A program made the translations under genes and the position numbers. From assembly GCF_000741175.1 (NCBI RefSeq), contig NZ_JGYS01000011.1:62001-126000 (forward strand): 64,000 nucleotides of DNA, written 5' to 3'. The notes beneath the pieces are model-generated. The model saw only the letters and a list, made by a program, of their open reading frames with translations. It made no database searches and was not told the origin of the DNA. This stretch comes from Bifidobacterium callitrichos DSM 23973 (GTDB taxonomy: Bacteria; Actinomycetota; Actinomycetes; Actinomycetales; Bifidobacteriaceae). Of this stretch, positions 45,192 through 53,967 are shown one piece after another. The first letter of the stretch is position 1. Each line of letters opens with the position of its first letter.

Positions 45192-46202
45192 ATGGCTGAG
45201 AACGAATGGCTGAGCAAAGACTTCTACAAAGTCCTTGGTGTCTCCAAGGACGCCACCCCCGAGCAGATCACCAAAGCCTACCGCAAGCTGGCGCGCAAGT
45301 ACCACCCCGACCTCAACAAGACGAAGGAGGCGGAGGAGAAGTTCAAGGACATCTCCGAGGCCTATGACGTGTTGAGCAACAAGGATCAGCGCCAGAAGTA
45401 CGATGCCATCCGCCAGTTCGGCATGGGCGGCGCCCGCTTCGCCGGCGGTTCCGGCCAGGGCGGCTTCGACGCCTCCGGATTCTCCGACATCTTCGGTTCG
45501 ATGTTCGGACAGGGCTCCGGCATGGGCGGCAACGGGAACATCCGCTTCACCACGTCCGGCGGCGGCAATCCGAACCTCAACGACATCTTCTCGATGTTCG
45601 GCGGCGCGGCCGGTGCCGGGTCGCAGGGCGCGTACGGTGCTGGCCCCGGCGGCTACTCGTATGAGGAGCCTCCGACCCCGACCAAGGGCAAGGACCGCAA
45701 CTCGAAGATCACCCTGACGCTTCGTCAGGCCGCCAAGGGCGCGACCGTCTCGCTGTCCGTGGACGGCTCGAAGTTCAAGACGCACATCCCCGCGGGCGTG
45801 CGCGACGGCCAGAAGATCCGTCTGGCCGGCAAGGGACACGCGGGTTTGAACGGCGGTGCGCACGGTGATCTGTACCTGCAGGTCAGCGTCAAGCCGGATT
45901 CCAAGTTCACGATGCGCGGCCATGATCTGGTGATGGATCTGCCCGTGAGCGTGGGCGAGGCCGTGGCCGGCGCGAAGGTCGAGGCCACCGATATCGACGG
46001 CGAGACCGTCACGTTCAAGGTGCCCGCCGGCTCGTCCAGCGGCACCGAGGTGAAGGTCGCCGGCAAGGGCGTGCAGGTCGGCAACACGCCGGGCGATCTC
46101 ATCGGCCGCGTGATGATCCAGGTGCCGGTCAAGCCGGGTCTGGGCGTCAAGCACGCCGCCAAGGAGTTCGACAAGGCCGCGGGCGACTACATCCCGCGGT
46201 GA
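45192..46202 (+). CDS. dnaJ: DnaJ-type co-chaperone lacking the zinc finger
   Basis: 336 residues. J-domain with HPD (RKYHPDLNK), Gly/Phe-rich linker, then the two beta-rich C-terminal domains ([43 protein letters not shown]). The CxxCxGxG zinc repeats are absent, as in CbpA/DnaJ type II. Stimulates DnaK ATPase. AAAGGAGAC ribosome site. Confidence 0.95.
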   Translation: MAENEWLSKDFYKVLGVSKDATPEQITKAYRKLARKYHPDLNKTKEAEEKFKDISEAYDVLSNKDQRQKYDAIRQFGMGGARFAGGSGQGGFDASGFSDIFGSMFGQGSGMGGNGNIRFTTSGGGNPNLNDIFSMFGGAAGAGSQGAYGAGPGGYSYEEPPTPTKGKDRNSKITLTLRQAAKGATVSLSVDGSKFKTHIPAGVRDGQKIRLAGKGHAGLNGGAHGDLYLQVSVKPDSKFTMRGHDLVMDLPVSVGEAVAGAKVEATDIDGETVTFKVPAGSSSGTEVKVAGKGVQVGNTPGDLIGRVMIQVPVKPGLGVKHAAKEFDKAAGDYIPR

Positions 46203-46259
46203 CATGCGGCGAGGTTCCAACGGTTTGGTCCCCGCCATATTGCGCAAATCGACGAAGTA

Positions 46260-46307
46260 CTACCCCTCAGGCCCGTTTCACGGGCCAGCTCCCCTGACAA
46301 GGGGAGT
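46260..46307 (+). repeat. short interspersed palindromic repeat
   Basis: Full copy of the element at 15375-15423 in the same orientation: CTACCCCTCAG, CCCGTTTCACGGG, CTCCCCTGACAAGGGGAG. It lies between dnaJ and hspR. Confidence 0.88.
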
Positions 46308-46328
46308 CGGAAGGATGCATGGAGGTGA

Positions 46329-46928
46329 ATGATGGCGAGGGTTGCGCGTGAACTGCGCCAGCTGTACGCGATGTGCGCGACGGCGATCGTGCTCGGTCGC
46401 GCCGATCTCGACGGCGCCGACGAGGCCGGCTTCGATCTTGAACTGCCGGTGTTCACGATCGGGCAGGCCGCCGAAGTCGCCAACATCCACCCCCAGACGC
46501 TCCGCCAGTACGATCGCGTCGGTCTGGTCGTCCCACAGCGTACGGAGGGCGGTGCCCGCCGCTACTGTCTGCGCGACATCGACCGCCTCGTTCAGGCGCA
46601 GCGGATGATCCAGACCGAGGGCATCAACCTGTCCGGCGTGACGCGCATCCTCACGCTGCAGGAGGAGAACCGGCAGCTGCGCCGTCAGGTGCGTCGCCTG
46701 CAGACGGCCGGCGAGGAGAGCGTGTTCGCCGCCGGACGCGATGGCGACATCGTCGAGATGCAACGGTCGAACAGCGCGCGCATGTGGCGTCGCGCGATCC
46801 GCACGCAGATGCGCGAGCTGCCGGGCCGTCCGGCGCCGCGCCCGTTGCGTGGCGTGGCGCCGGACGCCGGCGACGCGTTCGGCTACGGCGATTCGCCCGA
46901 CGACAAGTCGCTGGTCATCTGGCGCTGA
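46329..46928 (+). CDS. hspR: heat-shock repressor HspR (MerR family)
   Basis: 199 residues. MerR helix-turn-helix: PVFTIGQAAEVANIHPQTLRQYDRVGLVVPQRTEGGARRYCLRDIDRL, with a following coiled coil (ILTLQEENRQLRRQVRRLQ). The N- and C-terminal extensions are longer than in Streptomyces HspR. ATG 46332 is an equally good start after GGAGG. It should bind the HAIR elements before dnaK with DnaK as co-repressor (known in Streptomyces). Confidence 0.92.
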   Translation: MMARVARELRQLYAMCATAIVLGRADLDGADEAGFDLELPVFTIGQAAEVANIHPQTLRQYDRVGLVVPQRTEGGARRYCLRDIDRLVQAQRMIQTEGINLSGVTRILTLQEENRQLRRQVRRLQTAGEESVFAAGRDGDIVEMQRSNSARMWRRAIRTQMRELPGRPAPRPLRGVAPDAGDAFGYGDSPDDKSLVIWR

Positions 46929-46972
46929 ATCGCCTGAATCGCAGATCTTTGCTGTCATTCCGTACGTCATTT

Positions 46973-47015
46973 CCGTACACGAGGACCGTTATTGCCGGTC
47001 CCGCGTACGGTTTTT
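46973..47015 (+). terminator. terminator after hspR
   Basis: CCGTAC and GGACCG pair with CGGTCC and GTACGG, followed by TTTTT. Ends the chaperone operon. Confidence 0.88.
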
Positions 47016-47133
47016 CTATTCCTCCGCACGATTCCGGCACGTCGCGCGCGGCGACTGTCGGGCTGGTTTGGTGTGATGGAACCGATGGAAAGCCGCGAGC
47101 GTTCGCGGCCTGCACGCGACGGACGGAGGAATC

Positions 47134-47805
47134 ATGCTGCTCAAGGCGGTGTTCTGGGATCTCGACGGCACTTTGATCGATTCGGAGCCGTTGTGGCACA
47201 ACGGCGAATTCGAGATCGCCGCGGCCAACAACGGTACGTGGAGCGAGGATCTCGGCTGGGAGTGCTCCGGCACGCCGGTGCCCGATGTGGCGAGGCGTAT
47301 GATCGAGCACGGCTGCACACTGTCGGTCGAGGAGATCGACAGGCAGCTCAAGCAGTATGTGTTCGATCAGGAGAAGATCCACATGCCGTGGATCGACGGC
47401 GTGACCGACGTGCTGCGCGCGCTCAAGGAGGCCGGCATCCCGTCGATGCTGGTGAGCACCTCTCCGCGTCCGATCGTCGAGAACGTGCTCGACGCCGCCC
47501 CCGGCCTGTTCGCGGGCTATGTGTGCGGCGACGACGACGCCAAGCACAAGCCGGATCCGGCGCCGTACCTGCTGGCCGCCTCCAAGCTCGGCATCGCGCG
47601 CGAGGACATGGCCAAGTGCGTGGTGCTCGAGGATACGCTCGTGGGTCTTACCGCGGGCGCCGCGTCCGGTGCGACGACGATCGCGCAGACCTGCACGATC
47701 CGCACCGACACGTCCGCCGGCCCGCAGTTCGCCTCGATCAACGGCTACGCAGGCATCGACCCGGCCGCGCTCGACGGTTTCGTGCGCCGGCGTCTGGAGG
47801 CGTGA
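47134..47805 (+). CDS. HAD-superfamily phosphatase / phosphomutase-like protein
   Basis: 223 residues. HAD motifs: FWDLDGTLIDSEP (catalytic Asp pair), SMLVSTSPRP (motif II), KHKPDPAPYLLAA and VVLEDTLVGLTAGAASG. Resembles beta-phosphoglucomutase or sugar-phosphate phosphatases; substrate unknown. Ribosome site GGACGGAGGAATC. Confidence 0.87.
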   Translation: MLLKAVFWDLDGTLIDSEPLWHNGEFEIAAANNGTWSEDLGWECSGTPVPDVARRMIEHGCTLSVEEIDRQLKQYVFDQEKIHMPWIDGVTDVLRALKEAGIPSMLVSTSPRPIVENVLDAAPGLFAGYVCGDDDAKHKPDPAPYLLAASKLGIAREDMAKCVVLEDTLVGLTAGAASGATTIAQTCTIRTDTSAGPQFASINGYAGIDPAALDGFVRRRLEA

Positions 47806-47849
47806 GACAGTTCCGGCGTGACGCCCGCGACTGATAGAGTGACAGCGCT

Positions 47850-48533
47850 ATGGCTTTTATCAATTTCATTCTTGAACTCCTGAAGGATCCGCGCGCGGCG
47901 ATCGCCGGGTGGATCGCGATGGGTGTGGCGCCCACGCTGGGCTTCATCTTCCTGATCGTCTTCATCGAGACGGGTGTGGTGTTCTTCCCGTTCCTGCCCG
48001 GCGACTCCCTGCTGTTCGCGGCGGGCGTGTTCGCCGCCCCCGACGCCGTGACCGGCAAGGCCGCGCTGCCGTTGCACTTCCTGCTGCCGGTCGTGTGGCT
48101 CGCCCCGATCGTCGGCGACCAGTGCAACTACTTCATCGGCCACTTCTTCGGCCGCCGCATCATCCAGTCCGGCAAGGTCAAGGCGATGACCCCCGAGCGC
48201 ATCGCCAAGACCGAGAAGATGATCGAGAAATGGGGTCCTCTGGCCGTGTTCTTGGGACGCTTCTTCCCGTTCATCCGCACGTTCATGCCGTTCATCTCCG
48301 GCATCTCCGGCATGCGATGGAGCCGTTTCGCGCCGTTCTCGGTGCTCGGCGGCCTCGTGTGGTCGTCGCTGTTCACGCTTCTCGGCTACTTCTTCGGCAA
48401 CATTCCGGCCGTGCAGGATCACTTCGAGCTGGTGATCGTCCTCATCCTGCTGGTCTCGCTCGCCCCGACGATCATCGGCCTGTTCAAGGCCAAGTTCGGC
48501 AAGAAGAAGCCCGCCGCCCACGCCGCCCAGTGA
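47850..48533 (+). CDS. DedA-family membrane protein
   Basis: 227 residues with about five membrane segments. DedA/SNARE-associated signature: FIETGVVFFPFLPGDSLLFAAGVFA and FLGRFFPFIRTFMPFISGISGMRW. DedA proteins are lipid-carrier flippases or scramblases. A TAGAGT -10 (47835-47840) lies 9 bases before the ATG, with no ribosome site, so it is probably leaderless. Confidence 0.9.
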   Translation: MAFINFILELLKDPRAAIAGWIAMGVAPTLGFIFLIVFIETGVVFFPFLPGDSLLFAAGVFAAPDAVTGKAALPLHFLLPVVWLAPIVGDQCNYFIGHFFGRRIIQSGKVKAMTPERIAKTEKMIEKWGPLAVFLGRFFPFIRTFMPFISGISGMRWSRFAPFSVLGGLVWSSLFTLLGYFFGNIPAVQDHFELVIVLILLVSLAPTIIGLFKAKFGKKKPAAHAAQ

Positions 48534-48628
48534 CGTGATTGGGGGATTCTTCCGCGTGTCGAGTTGCGAACGCGTGAGAATCGACTATATTGAAGCGAGT
48601 TGTCCTGCGGAGCAAGACAACACACCAA

Positions 48629-48701
48629 GGGGCTGTAGCTCAGTTGGTAGAGCGCTTCGTTCGCATCGAAGAGGTCGTGGTTTCGATTACCATCAGCTCC
48701 A
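48629..48701 (+). tRNA. tRNA-Ala (CGC)
   Basis: Acceptor GGGGCTG pairs with CAGCTCC (one G-U). D-stem GCTC/GAGC, anticodon stem CTTCG/CGAAG with loop TTCGCAT (anticodon CGC), T-arm GTGGT-TTCGATT-ACCAT. Discriminator A; the CCA end is not encoded. Confidence 0.93.
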
Positions 48702-48702
48702 C

Positions 48703-48736
48703 AAACCCTCCGGAATTCCACCTCCGGAGGGTTTTT
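48703..48736 (+). terminator. terminator after tRNA-Ala
   Basis: AAACCCTCCGGA pairs with TCCGGAGGGTTT, with the T run GTTTTT. Confidence 0.92.
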
Positions 48737-48807
48737 CATTTCCTTTCGTAGGCGCCAATGCCGGTGGTGGCGGTTTGCCGACTCTCGCGTCTGTTGTCAT
48801 AACGCGA

Positions 48808-49396
48808 TTGTCATAACGTGATCATTCTGACCGTTTTGGCGTGTTGTGGCGAAATCCGTTGCCACAAGTGTCCGGGAAGGGGATTCTGGGTGCGTTGTGT
48901 CGATGCGTGTCCGAGGGGCTGTGGTTGCGATTGTCGTGGAATGGCGGAATTCCAAGGATCCGGTTGTGGAGGGGCGTGCCACAACTCTTGCGTTGCCTTG
49001 ATTTCGTCGTGTTGTGGCGGGGCCTGTTGCCATAAGTGTTCGAAAGGGCGGGGTTGGCTGTGGTGTGGCGGGGATTGCTGCCACAAGATCGCGAAGATGC
49101 GGTTCTGGTCGCGTTGTGGGCGGGTAGTGGGGCACGACGGTGTGGAATCGGCGCGTTGTGCGGGTTGTGGCGGGAACGTCCATCGGCATGGGCGTCGGAC
49201 TGGATGACGTCGGACCGGCCGACATCGGGCCGGACGTTTGGGTGTCGGGCCTCCTGCCTGTCGGCGGCACGGCGGATGAGGTGGATGACGGATGACGATG
49301 CGGCGTATGGTGGCACGGCCGACGGCAATGCGGCGGATGACATGACCGACGGCAATACAGCTGACGAGGGGATCAGGCGTTCAACACGCCAAGCCA
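48808..49396. repeat. long repeat, copy 1: array of TTGTGGC palindromes
   Basis: Nearly identical to 58771-59304, same orientation, 9.96 kb away, except for about 60 extra bases near 49280-49340. It contains TTGTGGC...GCCACAA palindromes (e.g. 48844-48867, 48964-48984, 49012-49035, 49063-49086), with starts mostly 50-51 bases apart (48794, 48844, 48895; then 49012, 49063, 49114, 49165). A 129-codon Cys-rich open frame exists in both copies but follows from the TTGTGGC/TGCCAC repeats and has no ribosome site. It lies just after tRNA-Ala. Confidence 0.88.
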
Positions 49397-49501
49397 GTTA
49401 CATATTCATTACCGGGACAGACCCGTGTCGATTGGACTGTCGATTGGGCTCCGTGGAACAACTGTGCGGAAACAGTTTCTGCGGGATGGTGTCGGGGGAA
49501 G

Positions 49502-49771
49502 CTCGCTATGGTTCGGTTCAACGAGAGGCGTGTGCTGGCGGGTGACCGGAATCTCTCGCTGGAGTGGCGCTTGGGGAGAGGTTGGTGCTAGGGGCTGTCA
49601 GGAATCTCTCGCTTATACGGTGCAGGAGAGAGATCTGTGCCGGGCAGTGGCGGAAACCTCTCGCTAAGCGGGGTGTTAGCGAGAGATTGGTGTCAGGTGC
49701 GTGCGGCGGGCTCTCGCTGAGGGATCATGGGGAGAGATCCACGGTATGTAGAGTGACGCGGGTGTCTCGCT
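49502..49771. repeat. six-unit array of CTCGCT...GAGAG palindromes, 53-bp period
   Basis: CTCGCT occurs at 49502, 49555, 49608, 49660, 49713 and 49766 (steps 53, 53, 52, 53, 53), each but the last followed by a GAGAG-bearing arm. The fourth unit is a perfect 10-bp hairpin (CTCTCGCTAA, TTAGCGAGAG). Spacers differ. The array is upstream of the C69 dipeptidase gene. No gene is evident between 49397 and 49935. Confidence 0.9.
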
Positions 49772-49935
49772 GGAGGTGGATGGAGGGGGCGACGGCAGCG
49801 TGACTGCCATCCGGCTTCGTGCGGCCCGTGATCCGGTGCCGCCCATCCAAGCCACGTCCGTGCGCGGCTCATATCCGCGAATCATCCCTGAGCATGATTT
49901 GCCCGGGCGCATCGACCCTCCTAGAGTAGGGCGGC

Positions 49936-51573
49936 ATGTCATGCACCACCATTCTCGTTGGAAAAGCAGCCAGCTATGACGGTTCGACCATCATCGCGCG
50001 CGACGATGACTCCGGTTCGGGCCGCTACGATCCCAAGCGCTTCATCGCCGTCGACCCGAAGGACCAGCCACGCCACTATCGCAGCGTCCTGAGCCACGTC
50101 GAGATTGACTTGCCGGACAACCCGTGCCGGTACTCGATCGTGCCGAACGTGCTCGATAATCGCGGCATTCTCGCCGAGGCGGGCGCGAACGAATACAACG
50201 TCGCGATGAGCGCGACCGAGACCATCGCGGTCAACGAGCGAGTGGCCGCCGCCGATCCATTCGTCGAACTGATCCCCGCGGGCGAGAACGCAGACGAGCA
50301 TTCCGCCGAAGTCCCCGGCGGCATCGGCGAGGAGGACATCATCACCCTCGTCCTGCCGTACGTCAGGACCGCGCGAGAGGGCGTCGCCCGCCTCGGCGAA
50401 CTGCTCGAACAGTACGGTACATACGAGTCGAACGGCGTGATCATCTCCGACGTGGACGAGATCTGGTACGTCGAGACGATCGGCGGCCATCACTGGATCG
50501 CCCGCCGCGTGCCCGACGACTGCTACGCGACGATCCCCAACCAGCTCGGCATCGACGACTTCGACCTGTCCGACGCGTTCGGCGATCAGCGCGAGTACAT
50601 GTGCAGCGCCGATCTGCGCGAGTTCATCGTCGATCATCGCCTCGATCGCACGATGCGCGCGCACACCTCCCGCCGCGCCGTCTCCACCCACCGCCGCGAC
50701 CGGTTCAACCCGCGCGCGGTGTTCGGCGACTCCACGCCGAAGGACCACATCTACAACACGCCGCGTGCCTGGTACATGCAGCGTCACCTGAACCCGAGCG
50801 AGGACTGGGATTCCCCCAACGCGCGATTTACGCCGATCTCCGATGACATCCCGTGGTGCCGCGTGCCCGAGCGCAAGGTGTCGATCGAGGACATCGACTT
50901 CCTGCTCGGATCGCACTTCGAGGACACGCCCTACGATCCGTACGGCACGCTCGGTACGCCCGAATCGCGCCACCGTTACCGTCCGATCGGCGTCAATCGC
51001 ACCGGACACATGGTCGCGATCCAGCTGCGCCCATACGCGCCGGAGGCCTTGCGTGCGGTGATGTGGATCTCGTACGGTTCCGGCCCGTTCACGACCGCGG
51101 CCCCGTTCTATGCGAACGTCGACGATACGCCCGCGTATCTGCGCGATACGACCCCGGAGGTGTCGACCGCGAACCTGTACTGGACGAACCGTCTGATCGC
51201 GGTGATCGCGGACGCGCACTGGTTCGAGACGCAGAACCTGATCGGCCGGTACGTCGAACAGGTGCGCGTGTTCGGCCATCGCCTGGTCGAGGCGACCGAT
51301 GCCGAGGTCGAGGATGCGATCGCGGCGGCATCGACGCCGGAGCGGCCGAACGCGGATCGGCCGTCCGAGGACGCGCCGGCCGGGGTGGCCGACGGCGTGG
51401 CTGGCGTGAGTGGCACCGCCGACGCAAACGGCGTATCTGCGGCGCTTGCGAAGGCCAACGAACGCATGGCCGCCTTCCTCGAGACCCACGCGCACACGCT
51501 GTTGAACGACGTGCTCTACACGTCCAGCAACCTGATGCGCAACAGCTTCGCGATGTCCGACCGCTGGATCTGA
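49936..51573 (+). CDS. C69-family dipeptidase (PepD-like)
   Basis: 545 residues. N-terminal nucleophile Cys3 in MSCTTILVGKAASYDGSTIIARDDDSG, with EAGANEYNVAMSATET and HHWIARRVPDD. Typical of Lactobacillus PepD-type cytoplasmic dipeptidases. TAGAGT (49922-49927) lies 8 bases before the ATG, so the message is probably leaderless, which fits a protein whose catalytic Cys is at position 3. Confidence 0.92.
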   Translation: MSCTTILVGKAASYDGSTIIARDDDSGSGRYDPKRFIAVDPKDQPRHYRSVLSHVEIDLPDNPCRYSIVPNVLDNRGILAEAGANEYNVAMSATETIAVNERVAAADPFVELIPAGENADEHSAEVPGGIGEEDIITLVLPYVRTAREGVARLGELLEQYGTYESNGVIISDVDEIWYVETIGGHHWIARRVPDDCYATIPNQLGIDDFDLSDAFGDQREYMCSADLREFIVDHRLDRTMRAHTSRRAVSTHRRDRFNPRAVFGDSTPKDHIYNTPRAWYMQRHLNPSEDWDSPNARFTPISDDIPWCRVPERKVSIEDIDFLLGSHFEDTPYDPYGTLGTPESRHRYRPIGVNRTGHMVAIQLRPYAPEALRAVMWISYGSGPFTTAAPFYANVDDTPAYLRDTTPEVSTANLYWTNRLIAVIADAHWFETQNLIGRYVEQVRVFGHRLVEATDAEVEDAIAAASTPERPNADRPSEDAPAGVADGVAGVSGTADANGVSAALAKANERMAAFLETHAHTLLNDVLYTSSNLMRNSFAMSDRWI

Positions 51574-51594
51574 GCCGGTAACTGCAGGAAGGCC

Positions 51595-53967
51595 CTACAT
51601 TACCTTGGTGCTTTCGAGGTTGCGGATGATCCAGTCGTTGAGGCGGATCACGGGCTTGCGCAGCATGAGACCGAGCAGCAGCGAAGGCACCAGGAACAGG
51701 GCCAACTTGCCCATCGAGATCCAGTACTCCATGCCGTAGTAGCCGGCCATCGCCGAGTGCATCGCGTCGACGCCGTACGGGAACAGCAGCCATTTGGCAA
51801 TCACCTGGAAGAACGGCGGCAGGGTCTCCACCGGGAACGTGCCGCCGGAGCCGGCCACCTGCATGACGAGCAGCACGACGGCGATCGCCTTGCCGATGTC
51901 GCCGAACGACACCGTGAGTGTGTACACGAGGTTCGAGAACACCAGCGAGGCGAGCCATCCGGTCATGAGGAACAGGAACGGATGCTTGCACTGCACGCCG
52001 AGGTAGAACAGGTCTCCGAGGCATACGAGCGTGCCCTGCAACAGCGCGAGCAGACCGAAGATCATGTATCGGCCGAAATACTCCTGATGCAGTTTGAGCC
52101 CGAACTGCCGCGCGTTGCCGGGCGATTCGGAGTGCGGCTTGCGCAGCACGTCGAGCATCGCGCCCGGCCCGGCCGCGCGTCCGATCCTCACCGCCTCGCG
52201 CAATCCCACGTCGGAGCCGAGCGGCAGGTTGTTGCCGAGCCCTAGGATCACGGCCTTCTCATGGTCGGAGATCGATACTTTCATCATCGCGGCGAGCACG
52301 ATCGCGCCCACCCAGATCGACAGGATCGTGTAGAACGGCGTCATCGCGGAACCGTAGTTCGCGATCGGATAGATCGCCTTGCGATCCACCTGAACCGGCG
52401 CGGACAGCAGCGAGGCGATCTCCTCCGGGTCCGCCGACATGATCGCCGACAGGCCGCTTGCCCCCGCGTCGGACGTGCCGGACCCTCCCGACCCGTCGGA
52501 CCCGCCGGACAGCCCGCTCGTCAGCGTCGCGAACTTCGCGTTGAGATCGTCCAGCTTCGCCGCCGAATCGGTGAGCGCCTTCGACACATCGCCCAACGCG
52601 CCGCGCGCCTCCTTGAGGCCGCCGCCGACCCCGTCCGCGAGCGAGGCCATGCCGTCCGTCGCGCCGGACAGGCGGTCGATCACGGTGCCGGTCTGCGCGG
52701 TCAGCTCGTCGATCGACGACTCCAGCGCCTCGAGCTGCGGCTTCAACGTCGTGCGATACGTGTTCGCCGCCTTGTCGACCGCCGCGCGTGCGTCGGCGAC
52801 CTGCGCCTTCAGATCCGCGCGCGTCTGCTCCGCGTCCGCCATGTCGTCGTCGATCCGCTGCGCCGCCTCTCCCAGCGCCTTGGCCGCGGACGCGAGCTTC
52901 GCCTGCGTGTCCGCCGCCTGATCGGCCGCCGCGTCGAGCGCGTCCCTCACCGCCGGCAGCGTCGCCGATTCGGCGAGCGCGCGCAGCGACTCGGCGTACT
53001 GTCCGTACGCGTCGGCGTGCGCCTGCACCTTGCCCTGCAATGTGCGCAGTGCGGCTGACGTCTGCCCGGTCTGCACCTTCACGTCGTCGAACGCCGCGTC
53101 GATCTCGCTGCTGACTTCCGCGTACGCCTTGTCGGCGCGTTTGAGCGCGGCCTCGGCCTGTGCGCTCGCGCTCGACATCACGTTCTTGAGTCCGTCGGCG
53201 CCCGATTTCGCCTGCGTCATCGCCTTCCTGGCGTCCGCGGCGGCCGATCCGGTCGAGCCGAGCAGCTTGTCGGTCGACGCGACGAGGCTTTCGGTCGATT
53301 TGATGAGGCTTGCGTACGCGCCGACCTGCGCGGAGGCTGATTTGAGCTGCGAGGACATCGCCTTGATGTGTCCGGTGGCGTTGGTCACGTACTGCTTCAT
53401 CTGCGGCGTGTCCGCGTATTTCGCGACGTTCGACGCCAGTCCGATCGCGACCTGGCCGATCGTCGTGACGAACGTCTGGTCGATGGTCGTGGCGACGGTG
53501 GAGGCGCCCTCATCGGTGATGTGCGGGGCGATCGGGTTGATCTTCTCGTTGAGGTAGTAGTCGAGTTCCGCGTGCTTGACCTTCGTGGAGAACAGGGTCA
53601 TCATGTCGGCGCTGAAGCTGGAGGGGATGACGAGCGCCGCGTAGTATTCGCCGGAGTGCACGCCGTCGATCGCCTTGTCCTTGCCGACGAACTGCCAGTC
53701 GAGCTGGTGGTTGGCGCGCAGGGCGCTGACCACGGTCTCGCCCACGTTGATCGTCACCGGCATGAGGTCGGACTTGTAGCCCTTGTCGGTGTTCGCGACG
53801 GCGACCTTGAGCGCCTTCGTGTTGCCGTACGGGTCCCAGCTGGCCGCGATGTTGTACCACGCGTACAGGGCGGGCACGATGACCAGTCCGATCGCCACGA
53901 TGATCGCGATCACGTTGCGCGTGGCCTGTTGGACGTCCCGTGCGAAGATGCGCCAGATGTTCCTCAT
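51595..53967 (-). CDS. YhgE/Pip-family membrane protein (phage infection protein-like), second of tandem pair
   Basis: 790 residues. N-terminal membrane segment (IIVAIGLVIVPALYAWYNIAASWDPYGNT), a long extracytoplasmic region rich in Ala/Asp with coiled-coil heptads (roughly residues 190-480), a Gly/Ser spacer, then five to six membrane segments. The start ATG overlaps the upstream gene's TGA. YhgE/Pip proteins are ABC-2-like; roles in phage attachment and in type VII-like secretion are reported for relatives. Confidence 0.85.
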   Translation of the reverse strand: MRNIWRIFARDVQQATRNVIAIIVAIGLVIVPALYAWYNIAASWDPYGNTKALKVAVANTDKGYKSDLMPVTINVGETVVSALRANHQLDWQFVGKDKAIDGVHSGEYYAALVIPSSFSADMMTLFSTKVKHAELDYYLNEKINPIAPHITDEGASTVATTIDQTFVTTIGQVAIGLASNVAKYADTPQMKQYVTNATGHIKAMSSQLKSASAQVGAYASLIKSTESLVASTDKLLGSTGSAAADARKAMTQAKSGADGLKNVMSSASAQAEAALKRADKAYAEVSSEIDAAFDDVKVQTGQTSAALRTLQGKVQAHADAYGQYAESLRALAESATLPAVRDALDAAADQAADTQAKLASAAKALGEAAQRIDDDMADAEQTRADLKAQVADARAAVDKAANTYRTTLKPQLEALESSIDELTAQTGTVIDRLSGATDGMASLADGVGGGLKEARGALGDVSKALTDSAAKLDDLNAKFATLTSGLSGGSDGSGGSGTSDAGASGLSAIMSADPEEIASLLSAPVQVDRKAIYPIANYGSAMTPFYTILSIWVGAIVLAAMMKVSISDHEKAVILGLGNNLPLGSDVGLREAVRIGRAAGPGAMLDVLRKPHSESPGNARQFGLKLHQEYFGRYMIFGLLALLQGTLVCLGDLFYLGVQCKHPFLFLMTGWLASLVFSNLVYTLTVSFGDIGKAIAVVLLVMQVAGSGGTFPVETLPPFFQVIAKWLLFPYGVDAMHSAMAGYYGMEYWISMGKLALFLVPSLLLGLMLRKPVIRLNDWIIRNLESTKVM

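Noticed and set aside
48818..49207. Cys-rich 129-codon open frame, also in the second repeat copy
   Set aside because: No ribosome site; the cysteines come from the repeated TTGTGGC/TGCCAC motif; alternative frames on both strands are equally open.
49397..49935. Short open frames in the gap upstream of the dipeptidase
   Set aside because: They fall across the CTCGCT/GAGAG array, lack ribosome sites and have repeat-driven composition.
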